Below, piece by piece: positions 36,114 through 44,525 of a stretch of DNA of 64,000 bases. A model generated the notes under the pieces. That model was given only the letters and a program-made list of their open reading frames with translations. It ran no database searches and was not told the DNA's origin. Origin of the DNA: Vibrio atlanticus (GTDB lineage: Bacteria > Pseudomonadota > Gammaproteobacteria > Enterobacterales > Vibrionaceae); assembly GCF_024347315.1 (NCBI RefSeq), contig NZ_AP025460.1, forward strand, positions 2,418,001 through 2,482,000, in the 5' to 3' direction. The position numbers and the translations under genes are program-made. The stretch's first letter is position 1; the number at the start of each line of letters is the position of its first letter.

Positions 36114-36704
36114 ATGGCAAGACGAAACGATCATACTCGCGAACAATTAGTGCAATTAACCTTAAAGACGGTAACCGACTTCTTAGAAGAGCACTCTTAT
36201 CACGAGCTAAGTCTACGTAAAATTGCCAATATGATTGGTTATGTCCCTAGCACCTTGGTGAATGTATTTGGTAACTACAACCTACTCCTTTTACACGTTG
36301 TTGCTCAAACATTAGATGAACTGTCGTCCCAATCTGCTTCTGCGGTTGAACAATCGAGCAACCCTCAACAGGCTCTTTTCAATCTTGCATACTGCTATCA
36401 CGATTTTGCACAAAAACACCCTCACCGTTGGCAGCTTATCTTTGAGCACAACATGAATGGTGAAAACCTTCCTGAATGGCAATCGAACCGTATTGATAGA
36501 ATGACAGGTATGTTAGAGCAATTGCTGGTAGCTATTGCGCCTGAACACACAGAAAGCGAAGTCATTAAAGCCAGCCGTGTATTATGGTCTGGAGTACATG
36601 GAATTACTCTACTTAGCGTTGATGATAAATTTTTTGCCTCTGAACCTATCGATGGTAAAGAGTTGATCAATAACCTAATCTCAAACTACTTAACCAACTG
36701 GTAA
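36114..36704 (+). CDS. TetR family regulator
   Basis: A 196-aa repressor-type regulator. N-terminal helix-turn-helix TREQLVQLTLKTVTDFLEEH then LSLRKIANMIGYVPSTLVNVFGNYNLL (about 8-58). The C-terminal effector domain contains WSGVHGITLL near 163, the WHG-type TetR C-domain. The stop lies 17 bases before the start of the LplT-PlsC fusion gene, so they are probably co-transcribed and control of that phospholipid gene is likely (inference). Confidence 0.9.
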   Translation: MARRNDHTREQLVQLTLKTVTDFLEEHSYHELSLRKIANMIGYVPSTLVNVFGNYNLLLLHVVAQTLDELSSQSASAVEQSSNPQQALFNLAYCYHDFAQKHPHRWQLIFEHNMNGENLPEWQSNRIDRMTGMLEQLLVAIAPEHTESEVIKASRVLWSGVHGITLLSVDDKFFASEPIDGKELINNLISNYLTNW

Positions 36705-36721
36705 TCATCCAAGGAAAGACA

Positions 36722-38596
36722 ATGAACAACAGCAGCCAATCTTCGCTGTTAACGCAAAAAAGGTTCCTACCCTACTTTATTACTCAATTTCTAGGCGCCT
36801 TTAATGACAACATATTCAAAAATGTTCTGTTACTGTTTGTTGCTTTCGCCAGCGTAGATACGCTGCCTATTTCCAGCAACCTATTCATTAATTTGGCCGC
36901 TGGTCTTTTCATTCTGCCCTTCTTCCTGTTTTCTGCTTTGGCTGGTGTACTGGCTGACAAATACGAAAAATCTTGGTTTATACGTAAAGTTAAGCTCCTT
37001 GAAGTAGCGATCATGTCACTGGGTGCGATCGGGTTTATCTACGAAAGCTACGGGATACTACTCCTACTTCTGTTCCTAATGGGAACGCAAAGTGCCTTCT
37101 TTGGCCCGGTGAAATACGCACTGCTTCCACAACAGTTAGAAACAAAAGAACTGGTATCCGGCAACGCTTTAGTCGAAACCGGCACATTCTTAGCCATCCT
37201 TATTGGTACTTTAGGCGCCGGTATTATTGCATCTGAAGAAAGCGCGAAGCTCATTGCTGCGGTATGTATTGTTTCTTTCGCCCTGCTTGGCTATGTATCA
37301 AGCTGCTTTATTCCACAAGCGCCGAGTAACGCACCAGATCTGAAAGTGAAGTGGCAGCCAGTAAAGCTAACCCGCGCGACACTGGCGATTGCAAAAAAAG
37401 ATCGCCCAACGTTTCAAGCACTGATGTCTATCAGCTGGTTCTGGTTCCTTGGCGCTGCTTATCTAACTCAGTTTCCAAACTTCACAAAGCTCCACTTGAA
37501 CGGCACTGAAAGCTCGGTTGCCTTTTTGTTAGCTCTATTCTCGGTCGGTATTGCGATAGGTTCTTTGGCTTGCGATAAGTTGTCAAATCACAGAATTGAA
37601 ATCGGCATCGTACCAATGGGTAGCCTAGGTATGTCGATTTTTGGGCTATTGATGGCGATATCCATTCCTGAGTCCTTGCCTGAATTTACCTCTTTCCATC
37701 AATTCGTGACGTATTCAGAGCTGTGGCCGCTGTTTGCTTATCTTCTGCTCTTAGGTGTCTCTGGCGGTATCTTCATTGTTCCTCTGTATTCTCTGATGCA
37801 GTTACGAGCGAAACCAGATGAACGCGCTCAAGTGATTGCCGGGCTCAACATTTACAATTCACTATTCATGGTGGGAAGCGCCGTTTTGGGTATTGTTTGC
37901 CTGAGTGTTCTCGATCTTTCTATTCCACAGCTGTTTGTGTTGCTCGCGATAGGGAATACTTTGGTTATGCTGTACCTGTTTTATCAGGTTCCTATCTACG
38001 CTTTCCGTTTCTTTACATGGGTGGTCACTCACACCATGTACCGAGTTAAGCACAAGAACTTACACCATCTTCCAGAGAATGGCGGTGCATTGATCGTTTG
38101 CAACCATGTGAGTTATATGGATGCACTGCTTCTGAGTGCGGTTTGCCCTCGCTTGATTCGGTTTGTGATGGAAGAGGATTACGCCAAACTTCCTCCACTA
38201 CGTCGATTCTTAAAAAGAGCAGGAGTTATTCCAATCTCCGCAACCAACCGAAACTCGATTAGAAACGCTTTCAAAGAAGTTGAACGAGCCCTAGATGAAG
38301 GGCACATCGTCTGTATTTTCCCTGAAGGCAAGCTAACCGATGATGGCGAAGTAGCCGAATTCATGCGTGGCATGGAGCTGATTATCAAACGTTCTCCCGT
38401 GCCTGTGATTCCAATGGCACTTAAAGGGTTATGGGGCAGTTACTTCAGTCGTTATAAAGGTCAAGCTTTCAAGGGGCTACCCACCCGTTTCAGGGCTAAG
38501 TTAGAGATAGAAGCTGCCGAACCTATGCTAGCTAAGGAAGCTTCATGCGACACTCTTCGACAGTCAGTCTCTGATCTTCGCGGCTCACTACGCTAA
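36722..38596 (+). CDS. lysophospholipid transporter-acyltransferase fusion (LplT-PlsC)
   Basis: A 624-aa two-domain protein. Residues 1 to about 410 form an MFS transporter of twelve helices, LplT-like (YFITQFLGAFNDNIFKNVLLLF at the start). Residues about 430-624 form a PlsC-type glycerophospholipid acyltransferase with motif I NHVSYMD, motif II region GVIPISATNRNS and motif III FPEGKLTDDG. It probably flips lysophospholipid inward and re-acylates it at the inner membrane. Unlike the larger LplT-Aas fusions it lacks the AMP-ligase domain, so acyl-CoA or acyl-ACP must come from elsewhere. Ribosome-binding site AAGGAAAG. Confidence 0.9.
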   Translation: MNNSSQSSLLTQKRFLPYFITQFLGAFNDNIFKNVLLLFVAFASVDTLPISSNLFINLAAGLFILPFFLFSALAGVLADKYEKSWFIRKVKLLEVAIMSLGAIGFIYESYGILLLLLFLMGTQSAFFGPVKYALLPQQLETKELVSGNALVETGTFLAILIGTLGAGIIASEESAKLIAAVCIVSFALLGYVSSCFIPQAPSNAPDLKVKWQPVKLTRATLAIAKKDRPTFQALMSISWFWFLGAAYLTQFPNFTKLHLNGTESSVAFLLALFSVGIAIGSLACDKLSNHRIEIGIVPMGSLGMSIFGLLMAISIPESLPEFTSFHQFVTYSELWPLFAYLLLLGVSGGIFIVPLYSLMQLRAKPDERAQVIAGLNIYNSLFMVGSAVLGIVCLSVLDLSIPQLFVLLAIGNTLVMLYLFYQVPIYAFRFFTWVVTHTMYRVKHKNLHHLPENGGALIVCNHVSYMDALLLSAVCPRLIRFVMEEDYAKLPPLRRFLKRAGVIPISATNRNSIRNAFKEVERALDEGHIVCIFPEGKLTDDGEVAEFMRGMELIIKRSPVPVIPMALKGLWGSYFSRYKGQAFKGLPTRFRAKLEIEAAEPMLAKEASCDTLRQSVSDLRGSLR

Positions 38597-38623
38597 ATAA
38601 CCAAGCCTTTATTCATATCAGCG

Positions 38624-38656
38624 GAACAAACGTTTAGTTTTACTTAACGTTTGTTC
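38624..38656. other. inverted repeat after LplT-PlsC gene
   Basis: GAACAAACGTT and AACGTTTGTTC are perfect 11-bp complements with 11 bases between. AT-rich and without a clear T-run. It could be a weak terminator or a binding site before the next gene. Confidence 0.5.
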
Positions 38657-38740
38657 AATTCATTTAGACTTACTTACCATTGCGTTAAGCGTATAGTCTT
38701 CCACTACGCTGCCAATACTAGACGCGACGAATTAAATATA

Positions 38741-39661
38741 ATGAATCTAAAAAAGTCTGTTCCATTTTATCTTGCTGCTCTGTTTTGCTTAACCCCATGG
38801 GTGAGTTCACCGACGGCACTCGTGATCGGTTTCCTTCTTGCGAGCTTAGGTTTAGTCCCTGAGCATCTAGAAGTAGGCAAACTCACCAAGAAGCTACTGG
38901 CCTACTCGATTGTCGGCTTAGGCTTTGGCATTCAGTTTGAGAAAGCATTAGCGGTAACAGGCGATGGTATTGGCCTCATTGTAACGACGATTATTGGTAC
39001 CTTGGTCATTGGTTGGTTCTTGGCAAAACGCATGGGATTAGATCGCACCACGGGTTACCTTATCTCTTCTGGTACCGCAATTTGTGGTGGTAGCGCCATT
39101 GCCGCCGTAGCACCGGCCATCAAAGCTGATGATGAACAGATTGGCTTGGCGTTAGCCACTGTATTTGTGTTGAACTCGGTCGCCCTTTTCTTGTTCCCAA
39201 TGATTGGCCATGCACTAGAGTTAAGCCAACAAACTTTCGGAACATGGGCTGCCATCGCGATTCATGATACCTCCTCTGTAGTCGGCGCAGCATCAGCATA
39301 TGGCGAAGAAGCACTGACCACAGCAACCACATTGAAACTCGCTCGCGCACTCTGGATCATCCCAATCGCGTTAGTCAGTGCAATGATCTTCAAGAACGAT
39401 CAAAAGAAGATTACGATTCCTTACTTCATTTTCTTCTATTGCGCTGCTATTGCTGTTAGTGACTTGCTGCCACAATTTGAGATGGTCTATCAAGGTATCT
39501 TTGATGTGTCTAAGCGTGCACTGGTGGTGTGTCTATTCTTGATTGGTTGCGGTATTTCAGTAGAGAAGCTTAAAGCTGCAGGGCCGAAGCCATTGATGTT
39601 TGGTATTACAATGTGGACGATGATTTCGACAGGCTCATTAGCGTGGTTAACTCTCGTATAA
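38741..39661 (+). CDS. YeiH/PSE family transporter (putative sulfate exporter family)
   Basis: A 306-aa integral membrane protein with about ten helices, family UPF0324/YeiH. Signatures: [18 protein letters not shown] near 47, then [23 protein letters not shown] near 105 and [12 protein letters not shown] near 170. Annotated in other genomes as putative sulfate exporters; the substrate is not proven. I use the ATG at 38741, since the frame upstream begins at a TTG inside the inverted repeat. No linked LysR regulator is present. Confidence 0.85.
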   Translation: MNLKKSVPFYLAALFCLTPWVSSPTALVIGFLLASLGLVPEHLEVGKLTKKLLAYSIVGLGFGIQFEKALAVTGDGIGLIVTTIIGTLVIGWFLAKRMGLDRTTGYLISSGTAICGGSAIAAVAPAIKADDEQIGLALATVFVLNSVALFLFPMIGHALELSQQTFGTWAAIAIHDTSSVVGAASAYGEEALTTATTLKLARALWIIPIALVSAMIFKNDQKKITIPYFIFFYCAAIAVSDLLPQFEMVYQGIFDVSKRALVVCLFLIGCGISVEKLKAAGPKPLMFGITMWTMISTGSLAWLTLV

Positions 39662-39749
39662 TACGCCTAATTACACCCAATACGTAAAGAAGCACTGTAG
39701 ATTGGTTAATGTATTAACCAGACAAACAGATTAGCGAATGACAAAACAA

Positions 39750-39779
39750 AAAGGCAAAGCTCTAATGGGCTTTGCCTTT
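39750..39779. terminator. terminator after the YeiH-type gene
   Basis: AAAGGCAAAGC pairs with GCTTTGCCTTT around a short loop, followed by TATCGTTTTT. A usable bidirectional structure between convergent genes. Confidence 0.82.
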
Positions 39780-39832
39780 ATCGTTTTTAGTGAAAATATC
39801 GTTTGTAGTAAAGATATTCTTTGTTACAACAA

Positions 39833-40000
39833 TCACGAATCAAATAGGGGCTTATCACTCTTCTTGCTCTCTCTTTTCATTAAAACAAGTACCACAACCA
39901 GCACAAATGCAGTGAGTTCAGCCAATGAACGAGTCAGTCCTGACGAAACGAGCGCTTGGCCTATCTGCAGCAAAACCGCAATGATGAGGGCAACTTTCAT
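39833..40000 (-). CDS. small membrane protein, 55 aa
   Basis: ATG at 40000 to TGA at 39833, with AAGG seven bases before the start. The product begins MKVALIIAVLLQIGQALV, has a second hydrophobic stretch (AELTAFVLVVVLVLM) and ends in the charged tail KRESKKSDKPLFDS. Two short helices with a positive cytoplasmic end suggest a hairpin inner-membrane protein. A terminator lies 55 bases downstream. Function unknown. Confidence 0.65.
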   Translation of the reverse strand: MKVALIIAVLLQIGQALVSSGLTRSLAELTAFVLVVVLVLMKRESKKSDKPLFDS

Positions 40001-40165
40001 AATAAGACCTTATTCTATAATCCGTTATTTATAGAGCTTATTATGATGGATGGTTATAAAGATAATAAATTCTGTTTTGAACTATCTAATTGCTAAATTA
40101 ACTAACCACCTGCCAACTTAGTCACCTAACAACTGAATCACCTAACAACTTCGCAAATAACGTCG

Positions 40166-40181
40166 AGGTAAGCGCTTACCT
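40166..40181. promoter_or_regulatory. perfect 16-bp palindrome at the end of the men operon
   Basis: AGGTAAGCGCTTACCT lies directly after the menE stop. It has the look of a LacI/GalR-type operator (central CG, arms GTAAGC/GCTTAC), but no such regulator or promoter is nearby. It has no T-run for a terminator. Confidence 0.45.
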
Positions 40182-41612
40182 TTAACTCCTATGCTGAGAC
40201 AACCACTGTGCCAATCCAGCGCGTGAGACCTTAATACCCTGTTGTTCGTGCTTAGGCATTCGATAATACTCAACAGGAAATTTGAACCGCTCAAGACGGC
40301 CATTCAATTGCTCAGCAAGCCACTCTTTGGTTGGCAGTTCAGCACAATCCACAATAGCGACAGGTCGAAACCCGAACTCATCATCTTCAATTGGAACAAT
40401 AAACGCCTGATTGATTAAAGATAACTGATTCAGTGCTCGTTCAATTTCCTCACAGTGAATATTCTCACCGCCAGAAATAAACTGATTATCAGCACGACCA
40501 ATGATCGACACTTGTTCGCCATCCCACTCGCCGAGGTCTTTGCTGTCGAACCAACCGTTCTCATCAACTAATGGCGTTACCTCACCCTGATAGTAATACC
40601 CAGAAGCAAGCGTATTGCCGCCAATAAAGATACGTTGATCTTCAATTTTTAGCTGGCGTTGGTCGAGAACAAAACCTGCAGTATTACTAGAATCGACTGG
40701 CTTCGCGGTCACTGTTGAAGCCGCTTCTGTCATACCGTATCCAAGCCAAGTTTCAATGCCCATTTGTTGAGCTTCAAGCCCTAGCGCTTCTGGGATATGG
40801 CTACCGCCTAAAAGCACATGAGTTAAAGTAAGTGCTTGCTTACTCTGCAATAACCTATGTAGTTGAGTAGCCACTAAAGAGGCATGACTGCAACCTTCGA
40901 TGTCTGTTTCAAGTTGACCTGACCCTATTTTGATGCAGCCACCAGCCGCCAACCAACGATGGACAATCGCCAATCCCGACACATGGTACATCGGTAAACT
41001 AAGCAACCAACTGTCAGCTTGTTCAAAGTTGAAAGCGTCTAGTAAACCCTGAGCTGAACATAAGTGTTGCTGCAACGTGTGAACCACCGCTTTCGGGTTT
41101 CCGGTAGAGCCAGAAGTGAATACGATGCTTGCAAGGTTTTGAGGATTGAAATTAGGATTTTTCGGTGTTGTTGGTTTGTCATCACCATCGACCTTAACTT
41201 CGTTCAAGCAAGGTAGCGCCACCAATACCGTCTTGAGGTCAACAGCATCAGAATGATCTAACCCACAGCTATCTAATAGCCAAAGGTAACGTCTGTCTTG
41301 CTGACCATAGAGAGATTCAAGCTTCTGCGTTAAACGAGCTTTCGGCTGAGGCATGGTAAACGCACAAACCACACCCAAATTGAGTGCGGCAAGATAAACT
41401 GGAATCACTTCAGCTTGGTTCTTACCAACAATCGTCAACACATCGCCTTCAGATAGGCCTTGATGAGACAACTGTTGTTGGTACTCACTCACCAGCACAG
41501 ACACTTGCTGCCAAGTGTAAGCGCGGTTAGGAGTCACTAACGCTGTTTGATGTGGGTTCTGCTGCGCCCACTGTACCCAGAGCGGGTGATGATTAGATTG
41601 TGGGCGCATCAT
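40182..41612 (-). CDS. menE: o-succinylbenzoate-CoA ligase
   Basis: A 476-aa AMP-forming acyl-CoA ligase that activates o-succinylbenzoate for menaquinone synthesis. ATP loop IVFTSGSTGNPKAVVH near 160, then GYGMTEAAST near 290 and the hinge region GRADNQFISGGENIHCEEIE near 375. Last gene of the operon, 51 bases after menC. Start: first of two adjacent ATG codons, with a weak ribosome-binding site. Confidence 0.95.
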   Translation of the reverse strand: MMRPQSNHHPLWVQWAQQNPHQTALVTPNRAYTWQQVSVLVSEYQQQLSHQGLSEGDVLTIVGKNQAEVIPVYLAALNLGVVCAFTMPQPKARLTQKLESLYGQQDRRYLWLLDSCGLDHSDAVDLKTVLVALPCLNEVKVDGDDKPTTPKNPNFNPQNLASIVFTSGSTGNPKAVVHTLQQHLCSAQGLLDAFNFEQADSWLLSLPMYHVSGLAIVHRWLAAGGCIKIGSGQLETDIEGCSHASLVATQLHRLLQSKQALTLTHVLLGGSHIPEALGLEAQQMGIETWLGYGMTEAASTVTAKPVDSSNTAGFVLDQRQLKIEDQRIFIGGNTLASGYYYQGEVTPLVDENGWFDSKDLGEWDGEQVSIIGRADNQFISGGENIHCEEIERALNQLSLINQAFIVPIEDDEFGFRPVAIVDCAELPTKEWLAEQLNGRLERFKFPVEYYRMPKHEQQGIKVSRAGLAQWLSQHRS

Positions 41613-41663
41613 AAGATAACCAAGTTATAGATTGAGAACGGTCTAAGCCAGTCGAACGTCAGC

Positions 41664-42671
41664 CTAAGAAGACCAAATCAATTGTTGCTGTTCAAGCGTT
41701 GAAACTGGAAGCTGACAACCCGGCCAAGAGACTTCTAGCTGTTGTTGATACAAGCCAATCGTATCAAGCCCTGGAACTTCATTAGGCAAGTACTGTTGTG
41801 CCAATCGAGCAATCTGAGTTAAGCCAAGGCTAGACTCTATGCTTGAGCTTAGTACAGGTTTAATACCAAGTTGTTGCGCGCGTTCAATGATAGCAACACA
41901 ACGCTCTACTGAGCCTATCAAGGTTGGTTTAATCACTACCGCCTTAACACCCGTTAAGTCACTAAGATCAAACTCAGGGCTTCGCACCGCTTCTTGTAGT
42001 GTCTCATCCCATGCAATCGCCACACCGTGGTCGATGGCAAAGGCCAAGCTGTCTTCTGGTTTCTGACAAGGCTCTTCAATAAAGCTAATGCGCTGACGAA
42101 GTGACGGCGAAATATATTTAATGAACTGCTTCGCTTTCTCTGGTTTCCACGCGCGGTTGGCGTCAAGTCTTAGGGTCAAATCAGGGATAGACTCAAGGAA
42201 TAAGCTCACCAGCATGCCATCACGAATCGCTTCGTAGAGACCGACTTTTACTTTGGCGACCTTCTCGCCTTTCATCTCATTCAGCACAGGGATCAATTCA
42301 TCAGGATCTCCTGTACATAACGGTGCCGCTTGGTAATTACCTTCAGCATTGAGTTCGCCTCGTAGTTCCATCATCGCCATCGAAAAACCGAAGGCAACAG
42401 AAGGATATAACTCATCAAAAGGCGTTTGAGGGTTATTGTGACTCCAAAGCTCTAATTCGTGTTGCAGCTGAATGCCAGCTTGTTCAGCATCTTCTTGGCT
42501 AAAACCTGGCAAAGGCGCAACTTCGCCAAAACCAGTTTTACCATCACACTCAAGTTGGATGATATAGCCAACGCGTTCGTTCAACTTATTGTCACGAAGA
42601 ATCACACCACTATCCATAGGTAATTGATAACGGTAGAGTTTAGCGTGACGCTGAGAATTCACTGAGTTCAT
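41664..42671 (-). CDS. menC: o-succinylbenzoate synthase
   Basis: A 335-aa enolase-superfamily enzyme that dehydrates SHCHC to o-succinylbenzoate. Catalytic Lys in VAKVKVGLYEA near 142, metal ligands in LRLDANRAW near 169, FIEEPCQ near 197 and AWDETLQ near 219, and a second Lys in AVVIKPTLIGS near 243. Start with AGGAAACTTT upstream. A hairpin in the 75-base gap to menB may tune expression. Confidence 0.95.
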   Translation of the reverse strand: MNSVNSQRHAKLYRYQLPMDSGVILRDNKLNERVGYIIQLECDGKTGFGEVAPLPGFSQEDAEQAGIQLQHELELWSHNNPQTPFDELYPSVAFGFSMAMMELRGELNAEGNYQAAPLCTGDPDELIPVLNEMKGEKVAKVKVGLYEAIRDGMLVSLFLESIPDLTLRLDANRAWKPEKAKQFIKYISPSLRQRISFIEEPCQKPEDSLAFAIDHGVAIAWDETLQEAVRSPEFDLSDLTGVKAVVIKPTLIGSVERCVAIIERAQQLGIKPVLSSSIESSLGLTQIARLAQQYLPNEVPGLDTIGLYQQQLEVSWPGCQLPVSTLEQQQLIWSS

Positions 42672-42708
42672 AAAGTTTCCTAAAAAACGGGGAACATCAA
42701 AACAAAAC

Positions 42709-42727
42709 GAGCCGCTATTAGCGACTC
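42709..42727 (-). terminator. intercistronic hairpin between menB and menC
   Basis: On the minus strand GAGTCGC pairs with GCGGCTC (one G-U) around TAATA, then GTTTTGTTTTG. It looks like a weak terminator or attenuator inside the operon. Confidence 0.55.
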
Positions 42728-42746
42728 ATTTTAAAGAAGAGAAAGA

Positions 42747-43613
42747 CTATGGGTTACGCGGAAATTTGTCGAAATCAGGTCGACGCTTCTCGTTGAATGC
42801 GTTTCGGCCTTCTTGGCCTTCTTCTGTCATGTAGAACATCATGGTTGCGTTACCCGCCAACTCTTGAAGACCGGCTTGGCCATCACAGTCAGCGTTCAGT
42901 GCCGCTTTCAAGCAACGCAGTGCCATTGGGCTGTGTTGAAGCACTTCACGACACCAACGAACGGTCTCTTTTTCTAGGTCAGCAACAGGAACAACAGTGT
43001 TTACAAGGCCCATGTCCAGTGCTTCTTGTGCATCGTAGAAGCGGCACAAGAACCAGATTTCACGCGCTTTCTTTTGACCAACGATACGAGCCATATAAGA
43101 AGCACCCCAACCGCCATCGAAAGAACCCACTTTAGGACCCGTCTGACCGAACTGCGCGCTTTCAGCAGCAATCGTAAGGTCTGCCATCATGTGAAGTACA
43201 TGACCGCCGCCTACTGCCCAACCCGATACCGCTGCGATAACTGGTTTTGGACAAGTACGAATTTGACGTTGGAAATCAAGTACGTTCAGGTGGTGTGTAC
43301 CTGAATCATCTTGGTAGCCGCCGTAGTCACCACGAATACTTTGGTCACCACCAGAACAGAACGCCTTCTCACCAAGACCCGTCAAAATGATTACGCCAAC
43401 CTTCTCGTCATAACGAGCATCAGCCAATGCATTGATCATCTCTTTTACGGTTTGTGGACGGAACGCATTGTGGACTTGAGGACGAGCAATCGTGATTTTC
43501 GCAATACCGTCGTCAGACTTGTGGTACTGAATATCCTCAAATTGACTGCTTTCATCGCGCCAGTTAACTGCTGCGTAAAGTTCTTCTTCTGTGATGCCTA
43601 CTGTTTTAGCCAT
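42747..43613 (-). CDS. menB: 1,4-dihydroxy-2-naphthoyl-CoA synthase
   Basis: A 288-aa crotonase-fold enzyme forming the naphthoquinone ring of menaquinone. Motifs: substrate loop [12 protein letters not shown] near 84, oxyanion region [23 protein letters not shown] near 128, [20 protein letters not shown] near 152 and the C-terminal [12 protein letters not shown]. The ATG at 43613 with GGGAA before it gives the usual [11 protein letters not shown] start. An 8-bp-stem hairpin (43641-43661) precedes it. Confidence 0.96.
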   Translation of the reverse strand: MAKTVGITEEELYAAVNWRDESSQFEDIQYHKSDDGIAKITIARPQVHNAFRPQTVKEMINALADARYDEKVGVIILTGLGEKAFCSGGDQSIRGDYGGYQDDSGTHHLNVLDFQRQIRTCPKPVIAAVSGWAVGGGHVLHMMADLTIAAESAQFGQTGPKVGSFDGGWGASYMARIVGQKKAREIWFLCRFYDAQEALDMGLVNTVVPVADLEKETVRWCREVLQHSPMALRCLKAALNADCDGQAGLQELAGNATMMFYMTEEGQEGRNAFNEKRRPDFDKFPRNP

Positions 43614-43640
43614 GGTGATTCCCATTGTTCTATTAGAGAC

Positions 43641-43661
43641 CACGACTAACGAATAGTCGTG
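43641..43661 (-). other. hairpin before menB
   Basis: CACGACTA and TAGTCGTG form a perfect 8-bp stem around ACGAA, about 30 bases before the menB start. It lacks a T-run. Probably an mRNA stability or processing element. Confidence 0.55.
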
Positions 43662-43715
43662 ACGGTGTTGCTCTGCTTTTGATAGTGCTTTATACGAGAG
43701 AACCGCTCAGTCTGT

Positions 43716-44516
43716 TTAGCGACGACTGGCGATACATTGGATGATCAGGTTGGAAAACAACTCTGGTTGCTCAAAATGAACATTATGACCAGCGTAATCA
43801 ACCTGACTATATTCAAAGCCACTATTCTCAGCTAGCTCCATGAATTTACGATCTTTTTCACCACACACATAATGCAATTGATGCTCATGAGATTTCAATG
43901 TGGCACGTAAATCCGGTTGCTTAGCTAACGAAGTAGATAACAACATATTTGCTACGGATACTCCAAGGTTACCACTACGCTTTATGACCAAAGTTTGTCT
44001 TTGCTCATGATTTAGTGAAGAAAAGACGCTTTGTTGATACCAATCGTCTAAAACATCTTCAATCGACTGCTGCGCAAAGCGGACAGCCCATTGCGTATCA
44101 TGTACTAACCTTTGTGCTCGTTCTTCATCACGCTCCAAACCAAAGTTGCCACCTTCAATAATGACTTTCTCAAGATTGAGCGTTTCGAAGCAAGGGCTTG
44201 TCACCCCATACATGGCAAGCCTGCCCCCCATAGAGTAGCCAATCACCACGATAGGGTAATCCGCAGGAAGATCGTTGAGAGCAAGTTGAGAAGTGATGCA
44301 CTGAACGATTTTCTTGCAGCAATGATCAAAGCCTACCGGATCGATAAAGCGACTTTGTCCGTGCCCGGGCAAATCTATGCAAAGACGAGGAAAATCCTCT
44401 AGATATGGATGACATGCGCTCCAATCATCCCCGCTTCCGAGTAAACCATGTAGAAAAACAAGCAAAGGTTTGTCAGAAGATTCTTGTACAGCTGGGTAAT
44501 AGTTGGAGTAAAGCAT
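43716..44516 (-). CDS. menH: SHCHC synthase (alpha/beta hydrolase)
   Basis: A 266-aa alpha/beta-hydrolase eliminating pyruvate from SEPHCHC in menaquinone synthesis. Oxyanion motif FLHGLLGSGDDW near 21, nucleophile Ser in VVIGYSMGGRLAMYG near 95, and His in YAGHNVHFEQPE near 242. AAGGACTTTAC precedes the ATG. 9 bases after menD. Confidence 0.93.
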   Translation of the reverse strand: MLYSNYYPAVQESSDKPLLVFLHGLLGSGDDWSACHPYLEDFPRLCIDLPGHGQSRFIDPVGFDHCCKKIVQCITSQLALNDLPADYPIVVIGYSMGGRLAMYGVTSPCFETLNLEKVIIEGGNFGLERDEERAQRLVHDTQWAVRFAQQSIEDVLDDWYQQSVFSSLNHEQRQTLVIKRSGNLGVSVANMLLSTSLAKQPDLRATLKSHEHQLHYVCGEKDRKFMELAENSGFEYSQVDYAGHNVHFEQPELFSNLIIQCIASRR

Positions 44517-44525
44517 GTAAAGTCC

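Noticed and set aside
39738..40034. 98-aa open frame on the plus strand
   Set aside because: It runs through a terminator hairpin and is antisense to the better supported 55-aa membrane protein.
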